NCBI GenBank assembly: GCA_021812735.1
Contig: JAKAMV010000242.1
Span: 1 to 10,962 of the forward strand
Source: Chloroflexota bacterium
Lineage (GTDB): Bacteria > Chloroflexota > Limnocylindria > Limnocylindrales > CSP1-4
DNA length: 10,962 bases
Reading direction: 5' to 3'
Shown here: in pieces, positions 1 through 5,787 of the stretch
How positions within the stretch are numbered: position 1 is the first letter of the stretch
Layout: each line of letters opens with the position of its first letter
Program-made: the position numbers and the translations under genes
Notes under the pieces: model-generated
Told to the model about the DNA's origin: nothing
Seen by the model: the letters and a program-made list of their open reading frames with translations, nothing else
The model's database searches: none

Positions 1-320
1 TCTCGGACTGCCGCGTCGACGATCAGGTACCAGCCCAGACCACCGGAGAAGTCGCTGCGCATGCGCCGGATACTCAGGATCGTGAGCGGGGTGTCGCGGT
101 AGAGCTCCATGCTCCCGCCTTCCCAGGGAGCGTCGAGCTCGGAGACGCTCTCGGCGGCGGCGATCTGCCCCAGGATGGCCTCGACGGCGTCGTCGCCGGC
201 TTCGGGGACCTGCGAAAGCATGCTCTCCCAGATTTGGACGGCAGCCGGGCGGACGAGCACGGGCTCGGCGTCGGACGGCGTCGCCGTCGGCTCCTGGGCG
301 GGCGTCGGTGTGGGGGTCAT
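1..320 (-). CDS. Conserved phage/actinobacterial protein of unknown function, C-terminus cut by window edge
   Basis: At least 106 residues are visible and the frame is still open at the left edge. The ATG at 320 lies in an ATGA overlap with the upstream gene and has a strong site, AAAGGAGAGG, just before it, so the start is well supported. The first ~25 residues are Thr/Pro-rich and probably disordered. Then comes a helical stretch (about 43-57, EAILGQIAAAESVSELDAPW) and a beta-rich part containing PLTILSIRRMRSDFSGGLGWY. The combination 'EAIL.QIAAA..V..LDAPW' plus 'PL.I..IRRM.SDF.GGLG' recalls a family I associate from memory with Actinobacteria and their phages, function unknown to me. An OB-fold or ssDNA-binding role is only a guess. 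It is the last visible gene of the series served by the 2520-2548 promoter. Confidence 0.75.
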   Translation of the reverse strand, partial: MTPTPTPAQEPTATPSDAEPVLVRPAAVQIWESMLSQVPEAGDDAVEAILGQIAAAESVSELDAPWEGGSMELYRDTPLTILSIRRMRSDFSGGLGWYLIVDAAVR

Positions 321-658
321 CGGACCTCTCCTTTCGGTGCAGCGGCATCTGGGACCGCCCCAGACGCGGGCGTGCCAATGGGGGATGGCGCAGCGCCGAG
401 GTGCTGGTCGCGGTGCTCCACGACTTCGGCGACGGCGCGCAGTGGCATGGGCCAGTTGTGGGCCCAGGTGGAGACGTATCGGTCGCAGAGGTAACAGTAG
501 GCGCCCGAGCCCCGTGCGTCAGCGCGCCAGCCCCACCACCAGCGGGCAGCGGGGTGACGAAGACGGGCAAGCTCGGTCATCCGAATATCCCCGGGGACCA
601 CGTCGCCTTGGTGACGGGCGGCCCAGGGTGTGCCGAACGGAGAGTGTTGCCGTCTCAT
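317..658 (-). CDS. Small protein with a C2H2-type putative zinc site
   Basis: 113 residues. The start ATG at 658 overlaps the preceding stop (ATGA) and has only a weak GGGA upstream, so it is probably translated by coupling. It could in principle be longer in this frame, but the ATGA join fits the pattern of the region. The notable part is residues 55-86: C55-x2-C58 followed by H82-x3-H86, a plausible Cys2-His2 zinc site. A Trp-rich stretch (RWWWGW, about 39-44) lies just before it. The last ~25 residues are Pro/Ala-rich and probably unstructured. No catalytic motif is evident. Small phage proteins with a 'CYLCDRY' core occur in actinophages as hypothetical proteins (memory, unsearched). Its role is unknown; nucleic-acid binding or host takeover would be an inference from the zinc signature. 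Confidence 0.72.
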   Translation of the reverse strand: MRRQHSPFGTPWAARHQGDVVPGDIRMTELARLRHPAARWWWGWRADARGSGAYCYLCDRYVSTWAHNWPMPLRAVAEVVEHRDQHLGAAPSPIGTPASGAVPDAAAPKGEVR

Positions 659-810
659 GTCGGTCGCGTCCCACGCCAGAGTGCCCAGAGCACGGCGACG
701 CCGGCGAGCGGGAGCGGGGCGAAGATCCAGGGCGGCCCAGCGGCCGCCAGACCGTCGAGCACGACTACCGCCAGCGCGAAGATGACGAAGGGCAGGATGA
801 TGCGCAGCAT
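655..810 (-). CDS. Small two-helix membrane protein
   Basis: 51 residues starting at ATG 810, two bases after the stop of the upstream gene, with GGAGG seven bases before the start. Longer in-frame extensions would run into the upstream gene and add Arg-rich, non-protein-like sequence, so the short form is preferred. Residues 1-18 (MLRIILPFVIFALAVVVL) and about 28-45 form two hydrophobic helices joined by a Gly/Pro turn. The tail WRGTRPT is positively charged, suggesting a hairpin in the inner membrane with a cytoplasmic C-terminus. It could be a second holin/antiholin or another small viral membrane protein. It sits among zinc microproteins, far from the muramidase, so a lysis role is not implied by position. 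Its last bases overlap the next start as ATGA. Confidence 0.72.
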   Translation of the reverse strand: MLRIILPFVIFALAVVVLDGLAAAGPPWIFAPLPLAGVAVLWALWRGTRPT

Positions 811-812
811 CG

Positions 813-1145
813 TCAGTCCTCCACCTGGCGCTTCCTGCTGTGCAGTCCGACCTTGCAGGCGCTGCAGATGCCGTCGTCGTCGGGGGTGACCCCGCACTCA
901 CAGGCGTTGCAGGCGCAGAGAAGACTCGAAAGTTGCGGGTGCGCGTCGAGCAGCGCCTTGAGCCGCTCCTCGAAGAGCTCTTCAGCGCGGGCGACAGTGA
1001 GGTAGTCAGCAGCGACCTCGGCTGCGCCAGGTGACCCAGTTGCCAGCTGTTGGTCCCACAAGCGGGTGTGGTGCTCTTGGGCTCTGATGAACGCTCGGTG
1101 CGCTGCGAGCAGCTGACCGAGCTGCTCGCGAAAGGACATCGTCAT
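813..1145 (-). CDS. Helical protein with C-terminal zinc ribbon
   Basis: 110 residues. The start ATG at 1145 has AGGAGG eight bases upstream; a second ATG two codons on (1139) is less well spaced. Residues 1-70 are predicted largely helical and charged (REQLGQLLAAHRAFIRAQEH, then ARAEELFEERLKALLDAH). The C-terminal quarter is cysteine-rich: C77, C79, C82, C84, then C94 and C97 (ICSACKVG), arranged like a two-knuckle zinc ribbon. A helical body with a terminal zinc ribbon is common among small DNA- or RNA-polymerase-binding phage proteins, but nothing here identifies the partner. Two bases separate it from the membrane microprotein that follows, so they are surely co-transcribed. Confidence 0.78.
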   Translation of the reverse strand: MTMSFREQLGQLLAAHRAFIRAQEHHTRLWDQQLATGSPGAAEVAADYLTVARAEELFEERLKALLDAHPQLSSLLCACNACECGVTPDDDGICSACKVGLHSRKRQVED

Positions 1146-1157
1146 CAGCGGAGCCTC

Positions 1158-1406
1158 CTAGCCTCTGTTAGGCCATTGATAGAAATCCATCAGGTGCCAC
1201 ATGTTCGCCTGGGCGCCCAGCTTGATGATCGACTGCCAGTAGGCGGAATTACCGAACACGCGGACGTTCGCCAAGTCCACTGCAAAGAGCGAGCCGTCAT
1301 CGCGCATCACGAGCACCGTGCCAGTCGCCACGTCGGCGTCAAGGATGTCTGCCGGCAGCCAGGCCGTCTCTGCGTTTGGGCGCCACGCCCCCGGCATGTG
1401 GGTCAT
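1158..1406 (-). CDS. Hypothetical protein, 82 aa
   Basis: 82 residues from ATG 1406, four bases after the preceding stop. GGGAG lies about ten bases upstream, and an alternative ATG three codons in (1397) is possible. I do not recognise a family. The middle (about 20-52: ILDADVATGTVLVMRDDGSL then FAVDLANVRVFG) alternates like four short beta strands with a DDGS turn, suggesting a small beta-barrel or SH3-like fold. The C-terminus is helical and aromatic (YWQSIIKLGAQANMWHLMDF). No cysteines are present, unlike many neighbours. The 12-base gap to the following gene carries that gene's ribosome-binding site. Confidence 0.7.
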   Translation of the reverse strand: MTHMPGAWRPNAETAWLPADILDADVATGTVLVMRDDGSLFAVDLANVRVFGNSAYWQSIIKLGAQANMWHLMDFYQWPNRG

Positions 1407-1410
1407 CGTC

Positions 1411-1722
1411 TCAGATCTCCCGCGCCTGCGCCGCGGCCGCAGCGGCGTGGATCTTCTCCTTCACTGCCCAGTAGGCCTCCCAAGCGTCGGATGCTTCGGA
1501 TGCGGCGACCGTGTAGGCGTCCCAAGCAGCGTCGCGGCCGGGGACCGCAGCCCAGTAGGCCTTCCAGGCGGCGACGTCTTCGGCTCCGGAGGCGTAATAG
1601 GCGTCCAGCGCATCGTTCGCCTTGTTGACCGCGGCCTTGTAGGCGTCCCAGCGAGCAGTCCTCCTGGCGACCGCTTCCCGCCAGGCGGCGACGGCCGTGG
1701 AAAGCTCATCAGTCCCATCCAT
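1411..1722 (-). CDS. Alanine-rich helical protein with 14-residue Trp/Tyr repeat
   Basis: 103 residues. I chose ATG 1722 because AGGAGGG lies six to seven bases upstream. An in-frame start at 1851 would add 43 residues of low-quality sequence over the neighbouring gene. The protein is almost entirely helix-forming and very rich in Ala, Trp and Tyr. An aromatic pair W-x-A-Y recurs every 14 residues: W25/Y28, L39/Y42, W53/Y56, W67/Y70 and W81/Y84, with an extra W14 before them. Fourteen residues equal two heptads, so all pairs fall on one face of a single long helix, as expected for an oligomeric coiled coil or bundle. A short Gly/Pro break near 60-63 may form a turn. No enzyme motif is seen. 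Function is unknown; a structural or scaffold-like role is possible. Confidence 0.8.
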   Translation of the reverse strand: MDGTDELSTAVAAWREAVARRTARWDAYKAAVNKANDALDAYYASGAEDVAAWKAYWAAVPGRDAAWDAYTVAASEASDAWEAYWAVKEKIHAAAAAAQAREI

Positions 1723-1858
1723 TTCGTACCCTCCTGATGCCGGGCTCGATCTGACCTGTTCTGCACAACCGCGCGGCGTGCGCCGCGGCGGCATGCCACT
1801 CGGCGCAGTGGGCTCGATTGTGCAAGATGCTGTCGTTGCCGCGGTGGTCATCGGTCAT
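1709..1858 (-). CDS. Cys/His microprotein, 49 aa
   Basis: 49 residues from ATG 1858, overlapping the upstream gene's end by 11 bases and running 14 bases into the next gene. There is no good ribosome-binding site, so translation would rely on coupling. The sequence looks protein-like: HNRAHCAEWHAAAAHAARLC (residues 13-32) places C18, H22, H27 and C32 on a helix, a possible metal site, followed by a basic tail (IRRVRNGWD). The competing reading is a single 146-aa protein starting at 1851 in the frame of the following gene. I disfavour it because the downstream gene has its own strong site. Function unknown. Confidence 0.5.
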   Translation of the reverse strand: MTDDHRGNDSILHNRAHCAEWHAAAAHAARLCRTGQIEPGIRRVRNGWD

Positions 1859-2060
1859 CGCCGAGCAGAGCGTCGGCGAGCATCTCAGTGATGCGCATCT
1901 CGGCCACCTGCTCGGCTTCGTAGGCCCGGCAGGCGTCCGGATCATCGCCATGCAGCTCGCAGTGCCACCCGCCGTCAGCGTCCTCGAAGCCCGGATCGAG
2001 GTCGCCCCACGTTGCTGCCGCGAGCGGGTCGCGGTCGATCCCGAATACCGGCCTGGTCAT
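1848..2060 (-). CDS. Acidic Cys/His microprotein, 70 aa
   Basis: 70 residues. The ATG at 2060 overlaps the preceding stop as ATGA and is preceded by GGAGGTGA, a near-complete match to the anti-Shine-Dalgarno, so the start is firm. The protein is acidic (many Asp/Glu). It has a cluster H33, C34, H37 and C44 in the middle (GGWHCELHGDDPDACRAYEA) that could bind a metal, and a C-terminal helix (about 46-66). Small acidic phage proteins often act as DNA mimics or inhibitors of host enzymes, but that is only a possibility. I do not recognise the family. Confidence 0.75.
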   Translation of the reverse strand: MTRPVFGIDRDPLAAATWGDLDPGFEDADGGWHCELHGDDPDACRAYEAEQVAEMRITEMLADALLGDDR

Positions 2061-2491
2061 CGGGTCACCTCCACGATCGAGGCGCGGGCGGCGCGGGCGG
2101 CGGCGCCGGAGGCGTCGGCAGCGGCGATCGCGGCCTCGTGCATGACGGGGGCGTCGTAAATACCAGCGCGGGCGCTGGCCTCGGCGTAGGCAGCCTTGGC
2201 CGCGGCGTGGGCAGCCTGGGCCGTCTCGCGGTCGGCGACCGGGGCGAGAGCGGCGAGGCGGTCGGCGTGCTCCGTGAGTCCGGCACCCCGTAGGGCGCCT
2301 ACGGCCCGCTGGCGGGCAGCCTCGGCGGTGGCGAGCGCGGCCTGGTCGCGGGTGGCTACGCGGGCGGGAACGACGCCCCGGCCGTGGCAGAGGTGGCAGA
2401 GTCCGTGGTCGACGTGCGCCCAGCGCGGAACCCAGTCCGTGCCCTGGCAGCGCGGGCAGACGATGAGCTCGAGCTTGGTGCTCACGATCAT
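2057..2491 (-). CDS. DnaJ-like double CxxCxG zinc protein with Ala-rich helical tail
   Basis: 144 residues. The start ATG at 2491 has AAGGAGG eight bases upstream, and the predicted transcription start of the adjacent promoter (about 2513) leaves a leader of roughly 22 bases. A GTG ten codons upstream lies inside the -10 element and is rejected. Residues 12-37 hold two DnaJ-type knuckles, C12-P-R-C15-Q-G and C32-H-L-C35-H-G, the CxxCxG signature of DnaJ central zinc domains but with only two of the usual four motifs. Residues 45-144 are Ala-rich and helical. There is no J domain. As the first gene behind an apparently regulated promoter, it may act early. Roles as a zinc-dependent chaperone-like or nucleic-acid-binding factor are inference. 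Confidence 0.8.
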   Translation of the reverse strand: MIVSTKLELIVCPRCQGTDWVPRWAHVDHGLCHLCHGRGVVPARVATRDQAALATAEAARQRAVGALRGAGLTEHADRLAALAPVADRETAQAAHAAAKAAYAEASARAGIYDAPVMHEAAIAAADASGAAARAARASIVEVTR

Positions 2492-2519
2492 TCCGTGTGC
2501 CTCCTTCCTGGCGACCGAC

Positions 2520-2548
2520 ACACTAGCACTGTGCTAGTGGGCTGTCAA
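2520..2548 (-). promoter_or_regulatory. Sigma70-type promoter for the left-hand gene block
   Basis: On the minus strand a perfect -35 box TTGACA (2543-2548) is followed after exactly 17 bases by TAGTGT (2520-2525), which keeps the key T, A and final T of a -10 element. Predicted transcription start is near 2513, about 22 bases before the ATG at 2491 and upstream of its AAGGAGG. The -35 overlaps the stop codon of the preceding gene, so no spacer is wasted. A perfect palindrome occupies the interval between the boxes (separate entry). The element is predicted from sequence only. Confidence 0.65.
2521..2539. promoter_or_regulatory. Perfect 9+1+9 palindrome overlapping promoter: likely operator
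   Basis: CACTAGCAC-T-GTGCTAGTG is a perfect inverted repeat with a single-base centre. It fills most of the -35/-10 spacer and covers most of the -10 box of the minus-strand promoter. A dimeric repressor bound here would block RNA polymerase. No T-run follows it in the direction of transcription, so a terminator is unlikely. The cognate regulator is not in the window; a phage repressor or a host factor are both possible. Confidence 0.6.
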
Positions 2549-2784
2549 GAGGGAAGATGCACTTCGGCTGTGACGATGTGGCGGTCGCCCGGACGCCGGA
2601 GCTTGTCGCCCGAGACGACCTGCCAGCCTGGGCCGACCTGCCGGATCGTCAACCGAGCCCCGCACCCTGGGCAGAGGGCTCGGTAGAAAGCGAGCGTGTC
2701 GGCAACCGCCCGGGGACGGACCGGCCACGGTCGCACCGAGTGCGGGCAGAGCATCTGGGCGGGGAGGACTCGCCGCGCTGTCAT
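2545..2784 (-). CDS. Small putative zinc-binding protein, 79 aa
   Basis: 79 residues. The ATG at 2784 overlaps the preceding stop (ATGA) and has GGGAGG nine bases upstream. A CPGCG knuckle (C38, C41) pairs potentially with C13 and H15 (LCPH) to make a four-ligand site. Residues 42-60 (ARLTIRQVGPGWQVVSGDKL) look like a beta hairpin. The layout 'C..H - helix - CPxCG - beta strands' resembles rubredoxin-like or zinc-ribbon microproteins. It is the last gene before the internal promoter, whose -35 overlaps this stop codon. Function unknown. Confidence 0.72.
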   Translation of the reverse strand: MTARRVLPAQMLCPHSVRPWPVRPRAVADTLAFYRALCPGCGARLTIRQVGPGWQVVSGDKLRRPGDRHIVTAEVHLPS

Positions 2785-2909
2785 CGTTCGGCGCCTCCCC
2801 AGTGCAGTTGGATCAGGCCTCGGAACCTGACCGCGCGGCGACCGTCTCCCTCGACCATCGCGAAGGCGACGCGATTTCCGTTGACGGTCCGAGTCGGCAG
2901 ACTGCTCAT
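2781..2909 (-). CDS. Microprotein, 42 aa
   Basis: 42 residues, easily missed. It is bracketed by ATGA overlaps on both sides: its ATG (2909) overlaps the upstream stop, and its stop (2781) overlaps the next start. GGAGG lies nine bases upstream of the start. The translation begins MSSLPTRTVNGNRVAFAMVE and continues with a basic stretch (GDGRRAVRFRGLIQLHWGG). The alternation suggests a small beta sheet. Without this gene there would be a 121-base hole in an otherwise gap-free operon. I do not recognise it. Confidence 0.68.
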   Translation of the reverse strand: MSSLPTRTVNGNRVAFAMVEGDGRRAVRFRGLIQLHWGGAER

Positions 2910-3172
2910 GGGTGCTTGCCTCCGGCAGGATGAGATGGCTTGATCCGTGTCAGGTCGACGGGCGCTCCTGGCCTCGGCACGGTCAGGCCGGTCACCGCCT
3001 GCTGCATGAGCTGACCCTGGCGCGTCTCGTGGGCAAGCTCCCCCAGGAACCAGGCTGCCGTGTAGAGCTGTGCCGGGCTCGCTCGATCGATCCGGATCGT
3101 CAAGTCGGCCATCCCCGGTCCGGCAAACTCAAGGATGATGCGCGGCCGATCAGCGGATTCGTGCTCGTCCAT
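2906..3172 (-). CDS. Hypothetical phage protein, 88 aa
   Basis: 88 residues from ATG 3172, three bases after the preceding stop, with a GAAGGTG site inside the end of that gene. Residues 11-30 (RIILEFAGPGMADLTIRIDR) look like a beta hairpin, followed by a clear amphipathic helix (ASPAQLYTAAWFLGELAHET, 31-50). The C-terminal 25 residues are Pro/Lys-rich and probably flexible. The arrangement 'strand-strand-PAQLYAAAW helix' recalls small hypothetical proteins common in phages (from memory). Function unknown; it marks the change from structural to accessory genes. Confidence 0.72.
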   Translation of the reverse strand: MDEHESADRPRIILEFAGPGMADLTIRIDRASPAQLYTAAWFLGELAHETRQGQLMQQAVTGLTVPRPGAPVDLTRIKPSHPAGGKHP

Positions 3173-3175
3173 CGC

Positions 3176-3340
3176 TCACACCTTCGGCTTCGGCGCCGGA
3201 GCGGGGGTCGTGGGGGGGGCCGGTGGCGGGCCGACCTTGACCGTCGCTGCGGCCTCTTTCGCTGCCTGCTCGACGCGCCGCTGCGCGTCCTGTGCGCGCT
3301 TGAGTGCGTCGGCAAGGACCGCACCGGAGACTTCGGGCAT
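3176..3340 (-). CDS. Short helical protein with proline-rich tail, 54 aa
   Basis: 54 residues. ATG 3340 is chosen because AAAGGAG lies eight bases upstream; a start twelve codons earlier (3376) would overlap the preceding gene and lacks support. Residues 7-36 form one charged amphipathic helix (AVLADALKRAQDAQRRVEQA and on). Residues 37-54 are Pro/Ala/Lys-rich (GPPPAPPTTPAPAPKPKV) and disordered. A helix with a proline tail suggests a small adaptor that oligomerises and binds a partner through its tail. It directly follows the membrane-anchored 457-aa protein and may work with it. No family recognised. Confidence 0.7.
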   Translation of the reverse strand: MPEVSGAVLADALKRAQDAQRRVEQAAKEAAATVKVGPPPAPPTTPAPAPKPKV

Positions 3341-3353
3341 GGTCGTGCTCCTT

Positions 3354-4727
3354 TCAGGCGCCAGGGGCCGCCCCAACCGCGGTCGGCGACGGCTCGTTCG
3401 GCAGTGCTGTCTTCATGTGGATCGAGAGGAACGCCCAGGCGTCCCAAGGGAGGTATCCGAGCTGCTCGAGCTTCTGCTGGGCGGTCGCTTGGTCCCACAA
3501 CTTGGCTTTGAACCCCGCGGCGATCTCTGCTGCGGTCAGTGTATGCACGTTGGCCGCGCGCTCATAGTCCCAGATTCCGACGATGTCCGCGATGCCCGAG
3601 TCGGGGAGCTTGAGCTGCGCGAGGGTGCCCAGGGCGGTGGCTCGGCTGATCTTGTGGCCGACGTAGAGCGTGTGGATCCGGCCGACCGCCGCGAGCAGGA
3701 ACCGCTGTTGCAGCTCCACGTCGACGATCGAGAGGATGAAGTCTGCCTCTTCGGCGGTGTAGCGCAGCGACTCAAGGAGGTTCAGCGCGGTCGGACGATC
3801 GATCAGCCTGTCGCGGTAGAGAGTGCGCACGATCGACTCAGCCAGGTCCTTGGTCTTGGCCAGCTTCTGCTGGGCCCCCGAGTCGACGTACGCGGCTGCC
3901 AGCTCGTCAGTCAGCCCCGACTTCTTGAGCAGCGCGACCGCCTGGTCGCGTGTCAGGCTCCCCTCGTGGAACATCGCGGTGACGGTGCGCGGCGGTGGCA
4001 GGTACTCGGAGAGCGCCCGGTACGGTTCGAGCCACTTGTTGCGATAGTGCGACTCCAAGACTGCCTGCTCGAACGAGACGACGCCCAGACCGCGCCCTTC
4101 CCACGGGATGACGCCGCGGTAGGCCATCGTGGCCGCCTCGAGCGGGGACGGGCCGGATCCGACTGTGCCCAGCAGCCAGTCCCACTGCGTGACGTCACCT
4201 CCGAACGCGGCGAACTTCGCCTTCGCCTCGTCGACGGAGAGCTGCCCCTCGACCGCCGCCGTCATCGCGTCCACCGGCGACGGCTGCTGGACCGCCAGCT
4301 CGCGGATCAGGTCGGCCCACTCGTCGCGCAGGCGGCCCTGGCGGATGCCGGTGAGATACCGCGCCTGGTCGATCAGCCCACGGCGCAGCGCCACGGCCAG
4401 ATCCCCAGGAGCGGGGGCGTCGCCGGTGTTCAGCACCATCTCGTGGAAGCGCGCCTCGTCGATCCCCGACTGGCGCGCCTCGCCGGCCGCCGACGCTTCG
4501 TCGCGGATGTTGCGGACCACGGCGAGCGCGAGATCTGCCGGCGAGAGCGGGACGAGCGGGGTCGCGCTGTTGACCGCGTTCGTCAGCGCCTGCTCGTACG
4601 GTGCGAGGACCGCGCCGACCGCAGCGCCGACGAGCTGCCAGAGGATGATCTGGAGCAGCGTGTTGTTGGTCAGGGCACCGAGCGGTCCGGCACCGGCACC
4701 TGCACCTGCTGGAGACTCTGCGACCAT
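3354..4727 (-). CDS. Membrane-anchored helical-repeat protein, 457 aa, probable virion protein
   Basis: 457 residues from ATG 4727, one base after the upstream stop. A start 39 codons earlier would overlap that gene by 116 bases with Cys/Arg-rich unlikely sequence and is rejected. A Gly/Ala-rich N-terminus leads into a hydrophobic segment (about 23-42, TLLQIILWQLVGAAVGAVLA), likely a membrane anchor. The rest is a chain of about eight similar helical modules of ~35-50 residues. Many open with a 'P.P' start and follow 'hydrophobic helix - G.I/L - helix - G' (openings near 61, 106, 149, 193, 244, 293, 344 and 396). A typical stretch is SPVDAMTAAVEGQLSVDEAK. No Walker motif, protease triad or other catalytic site is visible. 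It sits beside another membrane protein, just after lysis, so it may be a virion membrane or genome-delivery protein (inference). It is too short for a typical tape measure. Confidence 0.85.
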   Translation of the reverse strand: MVAESPAGAGAGAGPLGALTNNTLLQIILWQLVGAAVGAVLAPYEQALTNAVNSATPLVPLSPADLALAVVRNIRDEASAAGEARQSGIDEARFHEMVLNTGDAPAPGDLAVALRRGLIDQARYLTGIRQGRLRDEWADLIRELAVQQPSPVDAMTAAVEGQLSVDEAKAKFAAFGGDVTQWDWLLGTVGSGPSPLEAATMAYRGVIPWEGRGLGVVSFEQAVLESHYRNKWLEPYRALSEYLPPPRTVTAMFHEGSLTRDQAVALLKKSGLTDELAAAYVDSGAQQKLAKTKDLAESIVRTLYRDRLIDRPTALNLLESLRYTAEEADFILSIVDVELQQRFLLAAVGRIHTLYVGHKISRATALGTLAQLKLPDSGIADIVGIWDYERAANVHTLTAAEIAAGFKAKLWDQATAQQKLEQLGYLPWDAWAFLSIHMKTALPNEPSPTAVGAAPGA

Positions 4728-4728
4728 C

Positions 4729-5778
4729 TCAGACCCTGACTCCGAGCAGCGGACCCAGCACGTCGTCCACCCCCGAGCGCAGTGCACCGCTGGCGCCGGC
4801 GACCGCCTGCGCCGTCCCTTGTGGATCGCGGATCGCTGCACCAAGGAGCCCGATGAGGAGCCCCAACGTCGCAGCGTCGCCGATCGCCGTGAGCGACGGC
4901 AGCTGCGGCTTCAGGTAGTTGCAGGTCGGACCGACGCACTCGCGCTGCATGGTCTCGACGCGCTCGATCACCTGCGTGAGTTCCTGCACGAGGGGGACCG
5001 CGAGCAGCGGAGCCAGCTCCTTGGCCAGGTCGGTGATCTGCCCCTCGACCGCTTTGACGTCCGCCCCGATCGTCGTGTCCGCCCAGGTCCGGACGCCGGC
5101 GATCGCGGCCTCGAGCAGCGCGACCTTGGCAGCCAGCTCGTCGGCGAGCCTGGCGTCCCCCTCAGCGCGCGCCTGCGTCTCTGCGGCGACGGTCGTCTGC
5201 AGCTCGAGCTCCAGCTCGTGGGCACGTACGTCTGCCAGGTGCCGCACGCTCACGACCTGGGCATCGGTGTACGCCTGCGCTTGAGCGACCGCCTCCTGGC
5301 GCGCCGCGGGGATCGCCTGGTGGAGGAGGTTGGCGATCGCCGACCAGATCGCACGGTTGAGGGGAGAGAGCGCGGCGACGGCGGCAGCGATCTGGGCAAC
5401 CTTGCCAGTCAACTCCGAGATCGTCGACCAGAGCGCGCTCGGGGCCCCGGCGAGCACCGCCGCGAGCGCGCGCACCTGGGCGATCAGCCCCTCGATCATC
5501 CGCACGGTGCTGCTCAAGAACCGCGTCAGGGCAGCGACGGGCGCGCCGATGAGCTGCGTCACCGGCGCCGCCATACCGTCGGCCCAGGCGAGCGCCCGCG
5601 CGGCGACCGCTGCGAGCGCCGACGCGACGAACCCGGCGGCAGCTCCGCCGACGACAGGGATCTGCTGGAGCGTCCAGGTCAGCGGCTTGGAAAAGAGAAC
5701 GCCGACCGCCCAGGCGAGAAGGAGCCCCGCCAGCCCGATGATGACGAGGTCGAAGGGGACGTCGAGGAGCAGGGGCAT
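4729..5778 (-). CDS. Membrane protein with long coiled coil, 349 aa
   Basis: 349 residues from ATG 5778, with GAGGG about eight bases upstream and nine bases after the preceding stop. An N-terminal transmembrane helix (about 9-29, FDLVIIGLAGLLLAWAVGVL) is followed by a second hydrophobic, Gly/Ala-rich region (43-64). Residues about 160-278 are highly charged, Ala-rich and helical and read as a long coiled coil (for example ARQEAVAQAQAYTDAQ, RAHELELELQTTVAAE). A Cys pair, C281 and C286, may form a disulfide. A C-terminal hydrophobic helix (303-316) precedes an amphipathic tail. The hydrophobic-coil-hydrophobic layout suggests a protein that spans or fuses membranes. It is separated from the 457-aa membrane protein by one base, and the two probably act together. 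It could be an infection conduit or internal virion membrane protein; this is inference. Confidence 0.84.
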   Translation of the reverse strand: MPLLLDVPFDLVIIGLAGLLLAWAVGVLFSKPLTWTLQQIPVVGGAAAGFVASALAAVAARALAWADGMAAPVTQLIGAPVAALTRFLSSTVRMIEGLIAQVRALAAVLAGAPSALWSTISELTGKVAQIAAAVAALSPLNRAIWSAIANLLHQAIPAARQEAVAQAQAYTDAQVVSVRHLADVRAHELELELQTTVAAETQARAEGDARLADELAAKVALLEAAIAGVRTWADTTIGADVKAVEGQITDLAKELAPLLAVPLVQELTQVIERVETMQRECVGPTCNYLKPQLPSLTAIGDAATLGLLIGLLGAAIRDPQGTAQAVAGASGALRSGVDDVLGPLLGVRV

Positions 5779-5787
5779 GCTGCACCC

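Noticed and set aside
1411..1851. Single 146-aa gene instead of a 49-aa plus a 103-aa gene
   Set aside because: An ATGA overlap at 1851 is attractive, but the extra 43 residues look non-coding, and AGGAGGG directly precedes the internal ATG at 1722. Some doubt remains.
2521..2539. Palindrome as a transcription terminator
   Set aside because: No T-run on either side, and it lies between well-placed -35 and -10 elements, so an operator fits better.
3135..4739. Plus-strand open frame of 534 codons opposite the 457-aa gene
   Set aside because: It mirrors the third-position GC bias of the minus-strand gene; its composition is Arg-rich and no fold is apparent.
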